DNA of 47,215 nt from Clostridia bacterium. Its GTDB lineage: Bacteria > Bacillota > Clostridia > Lachnospirales > Anaerotignaceae. The translations under genes and the position numbers were made by a program. This document shows, piece by piece, positions 23,844 to 32,559 of the stretch. The stretch covers positions 1 to 47,215 of the forward strand of contig JAQXNZ010000051.1 of assembly GCA_029098265.1 (NCBI GenBank). The letters run 5' to 3'. Every line of letters begins with the position of its first letter. The first letter of the stretch is position 1. Under the pieces are notes generated by a model. The model saw nothing but the letters and a program-made list of their open reading frames with translations. It ran no database searches and was not told the origin of the DNA.

Positions 23844-24019
23844 GGGAAAGGTTCGGAAAACCGGGAAGGTTTTCTGAGGCTTTAAACCGAGTCGGAGACC
23901 GCGCTCTTCGACTCGGAGAAGTCCTTAGACACAAGCCGTGCGCAGTGTCAGGACTTCATACATTAATTTAATTAAGTCGAAAACAGGTTTTCGACTTAGT
24001 GTCGACTTTGTCGACACTC
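23844..24019 (+). repeat. Hairpin-rich dispersed repeat, left copy (flanks degV)
   Basis: A chain of inverted repeats: GAAAACC/GGTTTTC, CCGAGTCG/CGACTCGG, AAGTCCT/AGGACTT, AAGTCGAAAAC/TTTTCGACTT and AGTGTCGAC/GTCGACACT. GGAGACCGCGCTCTTCG (23894) and ACACAAGCCGTGCGCAGTGT (23929) recur exactly, in the opposite orientation, at 25264-25318. Noncoding. It sits between convergent genes. Confidence 0.75.
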
Positions 24020-24022
24020 AAA

Positions 24023-24049
24023 CAGCCTGACCGTTTATCGGTCAGGCTG
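24023..24049 (-). terminator. Terminator between araC-type regulator and degV
   Basis: CAGCCTGACC and GGTCAGGCTG form a 10-bp stem; on the minus strand TTTGAGT follows. The T-run is short, so strength is uncertain. Confidence 0.6.
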
Positions 24050-24064
24050 TAAGTCTCTTTGCGT

Positions 24065-24910
24065 TTATTTTTTTACATATACTATTCCCGTTGCGCCTAC
24101 GCCGACGTATGTGCCGATAGTAGGGCCGATGTTTCTCATTTTGTCCTCGCCTATGACTATACCCTTGTTAGCAATCTTTTCGAGCATTATTTTGCAGTTT
24201 ACCGGGTCGCCGGAATAGATAGGAAATACGGGATAATTTTCGTCTATCTGTTCTTCTGCCACCATCTGAGCCATATATTCTATACTGTGTTTGATGCCTA
24301 CACCCTTGTGGCATACATATACCTCACCGTCGCCGTTTATAGAAATGACGGGTTTGATACGGGCAATGGCTGCCGCTGTGGCTTCAAAATGGGAAAGCCT
24401 TCCGCCTTTTACGAGATACTTGAGAGTAGGGAATGTGGCATAGAGACGTATTCTCTTTTTAAGAGCCTCGGTTGCCTCATATATTTCCTTGGCTGTCTTT
24501 CCTTCATCTCTGAGCCTGACAGCGTTGTCCACGAGAAGTCTCTGGCCTGCCGTAGCGTTTACGGAGTCGATGACATATACGTTTTCATATCCGACGGTAT
24601 CCCTGCACATAAATACGGTTTGTACCATGCCGCTTAAGGAGCCGGATATGATTATAGCTATGACGTCGTCGCCGTTCTTTTTGGCTTCTTCAAAATAATC
24701 TATATATACCTGCGGAGAAGGCTGTGCCGTTTTAGGGAAAGAACAGCCGTTTTCAAGCATTTGAAAAAACTCATTCTTACTGAGGTTAAGTCCGGACAGA
24801 TATTCGTGTCCGTCAATCTCTATGGGAATGGGGAGCACATCTATATTTTTTTCTTTTATCTCGTACTGTTCATAATCAGTACCCGAATCTGTGAATATCT
24901 TTATAGCCAT
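24065..24910 (-). CDS. DegV family fatty acid-binding protein
   Basis: 281 residues. DegV/FakB proteins bind a fatty acid and present it to the kinase FakA for phosphorylation, feeding exogenous or recycled fatty acids into phospholipids. Typical features: FTDSGTDY at the N-terminus, TAQPSP, SGSLSGM, DSVNATAGQ and LKYLVKGGRLS. Strong TTTGGAGGA before ATG. It stands alone, flanked by inverted copies of a dispersed repeat. Ligand and partner kinase are not shown in the window. Confidence 0.93.
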   Translation of the reverse strand: MAIKIFTDSGTDYEQYEIKEKNIDVLPIPIEIDGHEYLSGLNLSKNEFFQMLENGCSFPKTAQPSPQVYIDYFEEAKKNGDDVIAIIISGSLSGMVQTVFMCRDTVGYENVYVIDSVNATAGQRLLVDNAVRLRDEGKTAKEIYEATEALKKRIRLYATFPTLKYLVKGGRLSHFEATAAAIARIKPVISINGDGEVYVCHKGVGIKHSIEYMAQMVAEEQIDENYPVFPIYSGDPVNCKIMLEKIANKGIVIGEDKMRNIGPTIGTYVGVGATGIVYVKK

Positions 24911-25080
24911 TGGTATTCCTCCAAATAAATTGTCAGTATAGAAATTCTACTATTTTGAGAGAAAACAGTCAAGTCATAAAGTTGATTATGATACACAATG
25001 TTGATTAAAATGTTATAAGATATATCGTACGATATGGCAAATTATCTTTTTTTATGACGGCTTTTGTGGTAAAGTAATAT

Positions 25081-25366
25081 AGTGCCGACAAAGTCGACAC
25101 TAAGTATAGTCAGTATTTTGCTAAAGCAAAACCGCTTTGCGGCCGCACATCTTTGCGGTACTAGAAAACAGACTTGCTTAAATTAAGGCATGAAGTCTGG
25201 CAGGTTCTCAAATTCCCTACGGGAACGCCTACGGCGCCGCGGCTTTCACGCGGTTTGCACTTTACACTGCGCACGGCTTGTGTATTCGGACTTCTCCTCG
25301 ACGAAGAGCGCGGTCTCCGCCGAGGATTCCACTTGGAAAACCCTTCGTTTTCCAAACCTTTCCGCC
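25081..25366 (-). repeat. Hairpin-rich dispersed repeat, right copy (flanks degV, inverted)
   Basis: On the minus strand it follows the left copy in order: GGAAAAC/GTTTTCC hairpin, GGAGACCGCGCTCTTCG inside a CCTCG/CGAGG stem, GAGAAGTCC, ACACAAGCCGTGCGCAGTGT, TTAATTTAA and a final TTAGTGTCGACTTTGTCG. It carries two extra hairpin-bearing segments absent from the left copy, which accounts for its greater length. It separates the degV start from the HAD gene. Confidence 0.75.
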
Positions 25367-25417
25367 AGAAAATTTATTTTATATATGTTCTTATTAAATT
25401 ATTTTCGGAGGTATGCT

Positions 25418-26251
25418 GTGAAAAATATAAAAATGATAGCTACGGACCTTGACGGAACGCTGTTTACCGATGACAAAAAAATATCGGCGGGCAACCTTAA
25501 GGCGATAAGCGAAGCGGTAAAAGCCGGTGTGCACTTTGTTCCTGCCACGGGTAGAGCGCTTTATACCATGCCGCAGGATATGAAGGAACTGGAATATGCC
25601 GATTATGCCGTGACCTCCAACGGGGCGGCAGTAATAGATATGAAAAGCAGAAAGCCCATATATAAAAAGCAGATAGACTTGGAAACTGCCCGGTCGGTGC
25701 TTTCCCATGCGGCGAAAATAGGAATAATGGTTGAGATATTTGTTGATGGCAGGGCCTATACGCTGGAAAAATATATGAATGATTTGGTGGGCTACGGAGT
25801 TAATCCGAGATTTGTAAAATGGTATACGGATACGAGGATTGTGGTTGACAAATACGATAATATATTAAAAAAAGACACTACGGTGGAAAATATAAATATG
25901 ATTTTCACTGATAATGATGTAAGAGTGGAGACTTATAAATATCTTACGGAGCATGAGAACGTAGAGGTGACCAATTCCATCGGCAACAATCTGGAGGCAG
26001 GTGCCAAGGGCTGTTCCAAGGGAGAGGCGGTTGCTTTTCTTGCCGAAAGGCTCGGAATTACTATGGATAACGTCATGTGCCTGGGTGATAATTATAATGA
26101 TATGGACATGATAAAAAGGGCAGGCATCGGAATTGCGGTGGCAAACGGTGAGGACAATATAAAGTCTGCGGCTGATTATGTGGCAAAAAGCAATAATGAT
26201 GACGGCTTTGCAGAGGCGGTATATAAATTCGTACTTAACAGAAGGGAGTAA
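25418..26251 (+). CDS. Cof-type HAD-IIB family phosphatase
   Basis: 277 residues from GTG 25418, chosen because GGAGG lies 7 bases upstream; the ORF track start at 25190 runs back through a noncoding repeat and is wrong. HAD motif I is DLDGTLFTDD, motif II TSNGA, motif III a conserved Lys in AKGCSKGEA, and motif IV GDNYNDMDM. The family dephosphorylates sugar phosphates, flavin or pyridoxal phosphates; the substrate cannot be read. Only 6 bases separate it from the SPFH gene, so it leads that operon. Confidence 0.92.
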   Translation: MKNIKMIATDLDGTLFTDDKKISAGNLKAISEAVKAGVHFVPATGRALYTMPQDMKELEYADYAVTSNGAAVIDMKSRKPIYKKQIDLETARSVLSHAAKIGIMVEIFVDGRAYTLEKYMNDLVGYGVNPRFVKWYTDTRIVVDKYDNILKKDTTVENINMIFTDNDVRVETYKYLTEHENVEVTNSIGNNLEAGAKGCSKGEAVAFLAERLGITMDNVMCLGDNYNDMDMIKRAGIGIAVANGEDNIKSAADYVAKSNNDDGFAEAVYKFVLNRRE

Positions 26252-26257
26252 GACACT

Positions 26258-27544
26258 ATGGGAATTATAAAAGCATTTACAGGTGCGGTAGGCGGCGGTC
26301 TTGCCGACCAGTGGCTTGAGGTGATAGAAGCGGGAGAAATGAGCGATTCTGTCGTATTTACTTCGGGCGTAAAGGTTCGTAAGGACGATAAAAGAAACAG
26401 CAATAAAAAGGGAACTGAGGATTTTGTAACTGACGGTTCAATAATACATGTTTATCCCAATCAGTTTATGATACTGACCGACGGAGGAAAGGTAATCGAC
26501 TATACGGCGGAGGAGGGCTACTATAAGGTTAGCAACTCATCGGCGCCCTCACTTTTCAACGGCTCCTTCGGCGATGCTCTTAAGGAGTCCTTCGGACGTA
26601 TAAAGTTTGGCGGAGTTACACCCCAGAAACAGAGGGTATTCTATATCAATCTTCAGGAGATTAAGGGAATAAAATTCGGCACAAGAACGCCTGTGAACTA
26701 CTTTGACAACTTTTATAATGCTGAGCTGTTCCTCAGAGCCCACGGAACCTACAGCATAAAGATAACAGACCCCCTGCTTTTCTATAAGGAAGCAGTGCCT
26801 AAAAATAAGGACAGGGTTGATATAAACGATATAAACGAGCAGTATCTGAATGAGTTCCTTGAGGCTATACAGGCGGCTATAAACCAGATGTCTGCGGACG
26901 GTATGAGGATTTCCTATGTCCCCAGCAAGGGCAGAGAGCTTTCAAAATATATGTCTGAAATACTTGACCCGGACTGGAAGGTAAACCGTGGTATGGAGAT
27001 ACAGTCCGTAGGTATTGCCAGCATATCCTATGATGAGGAAAGCACAAAGCTTATAAATATGAGGAACCAGGGCGCAATGCTCGGAGACCCTACTGTCAGA
27101 GAGGGCTATGTTCAGGGTTCCGTTGCGAGAGGACTGGAGGCCGCAGGCAGCAACGCCAATGGCTCTATGGCAGGCTTTATGGGCATGGGCGTCGGCATGA
27201 ATGCCACAGGCGGCTTTATGGGTGCCGCTTCGGCTTCCAATACAAGACAGATGGAAATGCAGAACGCAGGCAGACAAAACTCGGCGGACAGCTGGACATG
27301 CAGCTGCGGTGCAGTATGCACGGGACGCTTCTGCTCCGAATGCGGTAAGGAAAGACCCGTAAAAAATGAGTGGGTATGCGAGTGCGGACATGTGAACACA
27401 GGCAATTTCTGTTCCGAGTGCGGCAGAAAACGTGCTGTAAAAATCGTATGCGACAAGTGCGGATATGTATGGGACGGAAACGGAACACAGCCCAAGTTCT
27501 GCCCCGAGTGCGGAGACCCCGTAAACGAAAAGGATATGAAATAA
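26258..27544 (+). CDS. SPFH domain protein with C-terminal zinc ribbons (YdjI-like)
   Basis: 428 residues. The N-terminal two thirds is an SPFH/virion-core-like domain (QWLEVIEAGEMSDSVVF, FFRAHGTYS-like FLRAHGTYSIKITDP). A Gly/Met/Asn/Ala-rich linker (about 290-340) follows, then three zinc ribbons (CSCGAVCTGRFCSECG, CECGHVNTGNFCSECG, CDKCGYVWDG...CPECG). This matches Bacillus YdjI, part of the sigma-W controlled pspA-ydjGHI envelope-stress operon in which YdjGHI positions PspA at the membrane. Here the next two genes match YdjG and YdjH, but no pspA is adjacent. Confidence 0.88.
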   Translation: MGIIKAFTGAVGGGLADQWLEVIEAGEMSDSVVFTSGVKVRKDDKRNSNKKGTEDFVTDGSIIHVYPNQFMILTDGGKVIDYTAEEGYYKVSNSSAPSLFNGSFGDALKESFGRIKFGGVTPQKQRVFYINLQEIKGIKFGTRTPVNYFDNFYNAELFLRAHGTYSIKITDPLLFYKEAVPKNKDRVDINDINEQYLNEFLEAIQAAINQMSADGMRISYVPSKGRELSKYMSEILDPDWKVNRGMEIQSVGIASISYDEESTKLINMRNQGAMLGDPTVREGYVQGSVARGLEAAGSNANGSMAGFMGMGVGMNATGGFMGAASASNTRQMEMQNAGRQNSADSWTCSCGAVCTGRFCSECGKERPVKNEWVCECGHVNTGNFCSECGRKRAVKIVCDKCGYVWDGNGTQPKFCPECGDPVNEKDMK

Positions 27545-27559
27545 AGCAGGAGGGCTTTG

Positions 27560-28621
27560 ATGGATACCTATATGTATAAATGCCCCAACTGCGGCAGCGG
27601 TCTGGAATATGATGCGGGTACGCATATATTTCACTGCGAGTACTGTCTCAGCGATTTTACCGCAGAGGAGCTGGAGGAGAAAAAAAGAAAAGCCGATGAA
27701 GCGCTTAAGGGAGAGAAAAGGACTGAAAAAGACCCGGAATTCGAGGAGCATGCGGTGCTTTATAACTGTCCCAGCTGCGGAGCGGAAATAATTACCGACG
27801 AAAATACGGCAGCAACCTTCTGCTATTACTGCCATAACCCTGTTGTGCTCAGCGGAAGACTGTCGGGAGACATGGAGCCGGACTGTATAATTCCTTTTAA
27901 GATAGACAGGCAGGAGGCCGAAAAAAGATTTTTTGAGTGGGCAAAGCGAAAGAGATTCCTGCCGGGGGATTTTATAAATAAAAAATCCGTGGAAAAGCTC
28001 TGCGGAGTGTATTTTCCCTATTGGATGACCGATGTGACCGCCGGCGGAATGTATACCGCTACGGGCAAAAATCTGCGTGTATGGATAGCGGGAGACTTGG
28101 AGTATACCGAAACAAAGGTATACGATATAAGAAGAGGCGGAACCATAGACTTTAAGGGCATAAGAAATTTTGCCATGAAAAAGGACGAAAGAATGAAGCT
28201 GGCAACGGCTGTCCAGCCCTTCAAAGATGAGGAGCTTGAGGATTTCAAAATGGCATATCTTTCGGGCTTTATGGCCGAAAAAAGAAATATGGATACGGAT
28301 GAAATGTCCGATACCGTAAAGGAACAGGTCAGAAAGTATTCCGCAAGACTGCTGGAGGACAGCGTGGGCGGATATAATATGCTTTCCGATAAAAAGATAA
28401 ACACAGATATAATCAGTGCCAAATGGAAATATGTTCTTTTGCCCGTTTGGGTGCTTACATACGTTTCGGGAGGAAAAACCTATTATTATGCCCTTAACGG
28501 CCAGACAGGAAAGGCCGTAGGCGAGCTGCCTGTCAGCAAAAAGAAGCTGGCACTGCTGGCTGTAGGAGTATTTCTGCTGTTCTTCATTATAGTACTTGCG
28601 ATAGGAGGGCTTGTGATTTGA
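27560..28621 (+). CDS. Zinc-ribbon membrane protein (YdjG-like, TFIIB-type ribbon)
   Basis: 353 residues. Two N-terminal zinc ribbons (CPNCGSGLEYD...CEYC and CPSCGAEIITD...CYYC), a middle globular domain, and one C-terminal membrane span (LALLAVGVFLLFFIIVLAIGG). ATG 27560 with GCAGGAGGG upstream is preferred to the TTG one codon before. It ends in a 4-base overlap with the TPM-domain gene. In Bacillus the homologous YdjG is a membrane partner of YdjH and YdjI. Confidence 0.85.
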   Translation: MDTYMYKCPNCGSGLEYDAGTHIFHCEYCLSDFTAEELEEKKRKADEALKGEKRTEKDPEFEEHAVLYNCPSCGAEIITDENTAATFCYYCHNPVVLSGRLSGDMEPDCIIPFKIDRQEAEKRFFEWAKRKRFLPGDFINKKSVEKLCGVYFPYWMTDVTAGGMYTATGKNLRVWIAGDLEYTETKVYDIRRGGTIDFKGIRNFAMKKDERMKLATAVQPFKDEELEDFKMAYLSGFMAEKRNMDTDEMSDTVKEQVRKYSARLLEDSVGGYNMLSDKKINTDIISAKWKYVLLPVWVLTYVSGGKTYYYALNGQTGKAVGELPVSKKKLALLAVGVFLLFFIIVLAIGGLVI

Positions 28622-29397
28622 TTAAGAAAAAAGCTTTGATACTAATATCGCTTGTATTTACGGCGGTCTTTTCGTTGAGCGCCTTTGCGGCTTCGGGTGT
28701 ATACGATGATGCAGGGCTGTTCTATGATACGGAGGTAACAACACTGCAGATGGAGCTTGATGACCTGTGCTCCCAGACGGGCTGGGATGCTGCGGTGGTC
28801 ACTACCGATGATGCAGTCGGCGTGTCCTCAACGGTATATGCCGATGATTTCTATGATAATTTAGGCTTCGGCGATGACGGCATACTCTATCTGCTGGATA
28901 TGGATAACAGGGAGATATATATTTCCACAGCGGGCGAGGCGGCAGAATATCTTACCGACAGCAGGATAGACAATATGCTTGACAGCGCTGTGGAATATGC
29001 TTCAAACGGAAGCTACTATGACGCCATGTATACGCAGATAACAATGACTGTGGATTATTATAATGCAGGCATACCTGTTGACAGCTCTGCTGCGGCGGCA
29101 AAGATAACCGTTTTGGTTGCGGCGGTACTGATAGGTGTTATTGCAGCGGTATCAGCGGTATTTTCGGTTAAAAAGTCATACGGCTTTAAGGATACGGGCT
29201 ATGTATACGAATACAGCTCAAAAAGCCGTCTCAACCTGACGACAAACACCGACAGTCTTATCAATTCATTCGTTACTACGAGGATAAGACCCAGACCCAA
29301 GAATAACTCCGGAGGCAGAAGCGGCAGGAGCGGCGGAAGCTCCATGCATACGTCCTCAAGCGGAAGGTCTCACGGTGGCGGAGGAAGAAGTTTTTAA
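28618..29397 (+). CDS. TPM domain protein (YdjH-like) with Gly/Arg/Ser-rich tail
   Basis: 259 residues starting at TTG after AGGAGGG. A signal peptide (KALILISLVFTAVFSLSAFAA) leads to an extracellular TPM (YgcG) domain (about 23-145) with VYDDAGLF, then a membrane span (ITVLVAAVLIGVIAAVSAVF) and a cytoplasmic tail of repeated GGRSGRSGGSS and SGRSHGGGG. Architecture matches YdjH of the PspA membrane-anchor set. Last gene of the HAD-ydjI-ydjG-ydjH-like operon. Confidence 0.88.
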   Translation: MIKKKALILISLVFTAVFSLSAFAASGVYDDAGLFYDTEVTTLQMELDDLCSQTGWDAAVVTTDDAVGVSSTVYADDFYDNLGFGDDGILYLLDMDNREIYISTAGEAAEYLTDSRIDNMLDSAVEYASNGSYYDAMYTQITMTVDYYNAGIPVDSSAAAAKITVLVAAVLIGVIAAVSAVFSVKKSYGFKDTGYVYEYSSKSRLNLTTNTDSLINSFVTTRIRPRPKNNSGGRSGRSGGSSMHTSSSGRSHGGGGRSF

Positions 29398-29570
29398 AAA
29401 TCAGGCTGTCTTTTTGCGGAAATTATTGTTCTGAAAAGATATTTGAATGCCTTTGTGCTGAAAAAATGATTTTTCGGATAATGCAGGTTTCTGCGGAAAG
29501 ACAGCATTTTTATGGTCTTTTTGTTGAATTAGGTTAACGTAAAATTAGAATTATTAGATTTATGTTAACT
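29398..29570 (+). terminator. Possible long-loop terminator and spacer before hsp20
   Basis: GCTGTCTTT near 29406 pairs with AAAGACAGC near 29497, enclosing a long A/T-rich loop and followed by ATTTTTATGG, so it may end the ydj-like operon. The rest of the spacer holds a GTTAAC inverted pair (29533 and 29564) and no gene. Confidence 0.4.
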
Positions 29571-29597
29571 TTAGCACTCATCTATTGACAGTGCTAA
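29571..29597 (+). promoter_or_regulatory. CIRCE operator (HrcA site)
   Basis: TTAGCACTC, 9 bases, CAGTGCTAA: the canonical CIRCE inverted repeat with one mismatch in the right arm. It overlaps the -35 of the hsp20 promoter, so HrcA binding should block transcription and heat or misfolded protein should release it. Confidence 0.9.
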
Positions 29598-29613
29598 CAA
29601 CGGGATATATAAT
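29585..29613 (+). promoter_or_regulatory. Consensus sigma-A promoter of hsp20
   Basis: TTGACA, exactly 17 bases, TATAAT. The -35 falls inside the CIRCE element. The leader to the ATG is about 75 bases. Confidence 0.88.
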
Positions 29614-29694
29614 GCAGACAGAATCAAGGAAGCAATGAAACTACTCCCCAATTCTTATAATAATAATTATGGATTTTGAATGGAGGAATTGATT

Positions 29695-30102
29695 ATGTTA
29701 GTACCAAGCATTTTAGGAGAAAGATTATTTGATGACTTTATGGGACATTCTGTTGACCACTCAAGAGTGATGAGAACAGACGTTAAGGAAACAGACAACT
29801 GTTATGAATTGGACATTGACCTGCCTGGATATAAAAAGGAAGATGTTAAAATACAGTACAAGGACGGCTATGTAAATATTACAGCATCCCAGAATGTAAG
29901 CAACGATGAACAGGACAAGGAAGGCAGATATATCAGAAGAGAACGCTTCTCTGGAACAATGAGCAGAAGCTTCTATGTAGGTAATGAAAAGATAGATGAA
30001 AAAGGCATTCACGCAAAGTTTGAGGACGGTATACTTAAGATAACTCTTCCCAAACCCGTGTCACAGAGAATAGAGGAAGGAAACTACATCAGCATCGAAT
30101 AA
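29695..30102 (+). CDS. Hsp20/alpha-crystallin family small heat shock protein
   Basis: 135 residues; an ATP-independent holdase that binds unfolding proteins. The alpha-crystallin domain spans about residues 25-125 (YELDIDLPGYKKEDVKI, the GILKITLPKP C-terminal strand motif). ATG 29695, with GGAGGA before it, is used instead of the track start 29680, whose codons overlap that ribosome binding site. HrcA/CIRCE control is predicted from the upstream operator. Confidence 0.94.
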   Translation: MLVPSILGERLFDDFMGHSVDHSRVMRTDVKETDNCYELDIDLPGYKKEDVKIQYKDGYVNITASQNVSNDEQDKEGRYIRRERFSGTMSRSFYVGNEKIDEKGIHAKFEDGILKITLPKPVSQRIEEGNYISIE

Positions 30103-30114
30103 TGACGAATAAAC

Positions 30115-30151
30115 AAAAATCCGCCGTTTCTTAAGAAACGGCGGATTTTTT
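30115..30151. terminator. Bidirectional terminator between hsp20 and DUF554 gene
   Basis: A perfect 36-base palindrome (AAAAATCCGCCGTTTCTT and its complement) with T-runs at both ends; it serves both convergent genes. Confidence 0.9.
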
Positions 30152-30152
30152 G

Positions 30153-30842
30153 TCAAAACATCGCAAATATGTTGCAGAGTATCGGCGCTACGGCGATGGC
30201 AGGAAGCATATTGGCTATTTTAAGCTTCGTTATGTCCAGCAGATTGAGACCGAGACCGATTATCATTACCGAGCCTGCGCATATCATTTCGGCAATGGCT
30301 GCTTCCGTAAGTATGGGCGCCAGCAGACCTGCAAGAAGCACAATAGCACCCTGGAAAACGAATACAAAGGCGGCGGCAAGCATTACGCCTATACCGAGGC
30401 TGACCGAAAGCATTGCCGAGGAGAAAAGGTCAAGGGTTGATTTGGTAAAAAGCATTTCGTTGTCACCCGTAAGACCTGCGTTAAGGGAGCCGACTATTGT
30501 CATTGAACCTACGCAGAACAGCAGTGAAGCCGTTACAAAGCCCTTGCTTATGGATACCTTTTCATCGCCCCTGTTGAATTTTTTCTCAACATAACCGCCG
30601 AGACGGTTTATTTTATCATCTATATCTATAAGTGTGCCTATGGCAATGCCTATTACCATTGAAATTATAAGCACCAGTGTGTTTTCACCCTTAAGTGAAC
30701 CTGAAAAGCCTATGTACAGGGTACAAAGTCCTATGCCCTTCATTATGGCGGAGGAAACTCGTTCGGGTATTCCCTTTTTGAACAGCAGACCTATGGCACT
30801 GCCTATTATGACCGTTATTGTATTTACTATTACTCCTATCAT
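30153..30842 (-). CDS. DUF554 family membrane protein
   Basis: 229 residues with about six to seven membrane spans, starting MIGVIVNTITVIIGSAIGLLF and containing GSLKGENTLVLIISMVIG and FCVGSMTIVGSLNAGL, typical of the YdfK/DUF554 family. Function unknown; a transporter or channel is possible. ATG 30842 follows TTTGGAGG; the track start (TTG, 30857) would read through that site. Monocistronic. Confidence 0.88.
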   Translation of the reverse strand: MIGVIVNTITVIIGSAIGLLFKKGIPERVSSAIMKGIGLCTLYIGFSGSLKGENTLVLIISMVIGIAIGTLIDIDDKINRLGGYVEKKFNRGDEKVSISKGFVTASLLFCVGSMTIVGSLNAGLTGDNEMLFTKSTLDLFSSAMLSVSLGIGVMLAAAFVFVFQGAIVLLAGLLAPILTEAAIAEMICAGSVMIIGLGLNLLDITKLKIANMLPAIAVAPILCNIFAMF

Positions 30843-30963
30843 TTTGACTGCCTCCAAATTAGTTATCCTGTATATTTTATCAGAATACTTTTTCGATGTA
30901 AACCGCTAAAACGATAAAAATAAAATATTCCGGCCATGAATTAATCAAAGCCGGAAGTTTTGC

Positions 30964-32559
30964 TTATTTCTTTTTTGCAATTTCAATATTTACCTTTTTA
31001 TTCTTAATGCGGTTGTTTTTCATGGCGACCATTATGTCCTTGGCATATTCGGCAGGTACGTCTACAAATGTATAGTCATCATATATGTCGATATGTCCGA
31101 TAACATTGCCGGGAATGCCTGCTTCGCCTGCAAAGGCGCCGACAATATCCTTGGCTCGTATTTTGTTTTTCTTGCCTGCATTGATGAAAAGTCTTACGGT
31201 ATCATCGCCGGAGTCGCCGTAAATTTCCGTTCCGCCTAAATTAATATCGTCCATATCTGTAGAGATAAGGTCGCTGAGGCTTATTTTAAGCAGTGCGGCA
31301 GCTATATCAGTGGCGGCAACATCCTCGTCGTTGACCATGTTTGTGATTATATCCACATATTTGCCCAGACCGCCCTCGTCAATGACATCCTTGACGTTTT
31401 CGAGAAAGTTGGCTGTCTTTATTTCCTCTATATCGCTGAGGGTGGGGAGCTTCTGCTGTACAATCTTTGTTTTTGTATAGCGCATTATGTCACGAAGCTT
31501 GTATATTTCCTTGCCCACAACAAAGGTGAAGGCTTTGCCGCTTTTTCCCGCACGTCCCGTTCTGCCTATACGGTGAACATAGTATTCATCGTCCTGGGGT
31601 ACGTCGTAGTTGAAAACGATGTCAACGTCATCAACGTCTATACCTCTGGCGGCAACGTCTGTGGCAACAAGTATTTCTATTGTTCCGTTTCTGAACTTCT
31701 GCATTACTTTGTCACGCTGGGGCTGTTTGAGGTCGCCATGGAGTGCCTCGGCAAAGTAGCCTCTGCCCTGAAGCTGTTCCACAACCTCATCGACACGCTT
31801 TTTGGTGTTGCAGAAAACTATGGACAGCTTGGGTCCGTACATATCGATAACACGGCAGAGGGCATCAAGCTTTGTTTTTTCCTTTACGTCAAAATATACC
31901 TGCTCAATGCTGGGAACCGTAAGCTCCTTCCTTGTTACCTTGATATATTCGGGGTCATTCATGTAGCGTTTGGAAAGGTCGAGTATATCCTGGCTCATGG
32001 TAGCCGAGAACATGACCGTCTGACGTTCTTCGGGAATTTTGAGCATTATTGCTTCTATATCGTCCCTGAAGCCCATGTCAAGCATTTCGTCTGCCTCGTC
32101 AAGAACTACATATTTAACTGTACCCATTTTGAGAGTGTGGCGTCTCATATGGTCCATTACACGTCCTGGAGTACCGATTATTACCTGCACACCCTTTTTG
32201 AGAGCCGCTATCTGTCTGTCTATGGGCTGTCCTCCGTATATGGGCAGTACCTTTATATTTTCCTTGTACTTGAGAAACTTTCTGAATTCTTCACTGACCT
32301 GTATTGCCAGCTCTCTTGTGGGGCAGAGTATAAGCGCCTGAAGCCCCTTGTCGTCGGGGTCGAGCATTTCAAGGCAGGGCAGTCCGAAGGCCGCCGTTTT
32401 TCCTGTTCCTGTCTGTGACTGACCTATTATATCCCTGCCTTCCATTATAATAGATATGGCCTGGGACTGTATGGGAGTGGCTTCCTCAAAGCCCATGTCC
32501 CTTACCGCACGAACAAGCTCGTCCGACAAATTCATTTCTTCAAATTTAAGATTTTCCAT
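30964..32559 (-). CDS. DEAD-box ATP-dependent RNA helicase with C-terminal RNA-binding domain
   Basis: 531 residues. Motifs: Q motif (FEEMNLSDELV...GFEEATPIQ), AQTGTGKT-like GQSQTGTGKTAA, PTRELA, VLDEADEML, SATM, ARGIDV and HRIGRTGRAG. The last 75 residues (VRLFINAGKKNKIRAKDIVGA) form a DbpA/CsdA-type RNA-binding domain. Such helicases help ribosome assembly and mRNA decay, especially in the cold. ATG 32559 follows AAAGGA; the track start at 32688 extends through the leader and promoter and is rejected. Confidence 0.95.
   Translation of the reverse strand: MENLKFEEMNLSDELVRAVRDMGFEEATPIQSQAISIIMEGRDIIGQSQTGTGKTAAFGLPCLEMLDPDDKGLQALILCPTRELAIQVSEEFRKFLKYKENIKVLPIYGGQPIDRQIAALKKGVQVIIGTPGRVMDHMRRHTLKMGTVKYVVLDEADEMLDMGFRDDIEAIMLKIPEERQTVMFSATMSQDILDLSKRYMNDPEYIKVTRKELTVPSIEQVYFDVKEKTKLDALCRVIDMYGPKLSIVFCNTKKRVDEVVEQLQGRGYFAEALHGDLKQPQRDKVMQKFRNGTIEILVATDVAARGIDVDDVDIVFNYDVPQDDEYYVHRIGRTGRAGKSGKAFTFVVGKEIYKLRDIMRYTKTKIVQQKLPTLSDIEEIKTANFLENVKDVIDEGGLGKYVDIITNMVNDEDVAATDIAAALLKISLSDLISTDMDDINLGGTEIYGDSGDDTVRLFINAGKKNKIRAKDIVGAFAGEAGIPGNVIGHIDIYDDYTFVDVPAEYAKDIMVAMKNNRIKNKKVNIEIAKKK

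Noticed and set aside
25190-25417. N-terminal extension of the HAD phosphatase in the ORF track (start 25190)
   Set aside because: The extension reads through the dispersed repeat and its hairpins. GTG 25418 has GGAGG at ideal spacing and gives the normal HAD start.
26942-27835. 297-residue minus-strand ORF over the SPFH and YdjG-like genes
   Set aside because: His/Ala/Cys-rich antisense shadow of zinc-ribbon coding sequence, spanning two real genes.
31573-32418. 281-residue ORF antisense to the DEAD-box helicase
   Set aside because: Shadow of a strongly supported gene; no start signal and no recognisable family.
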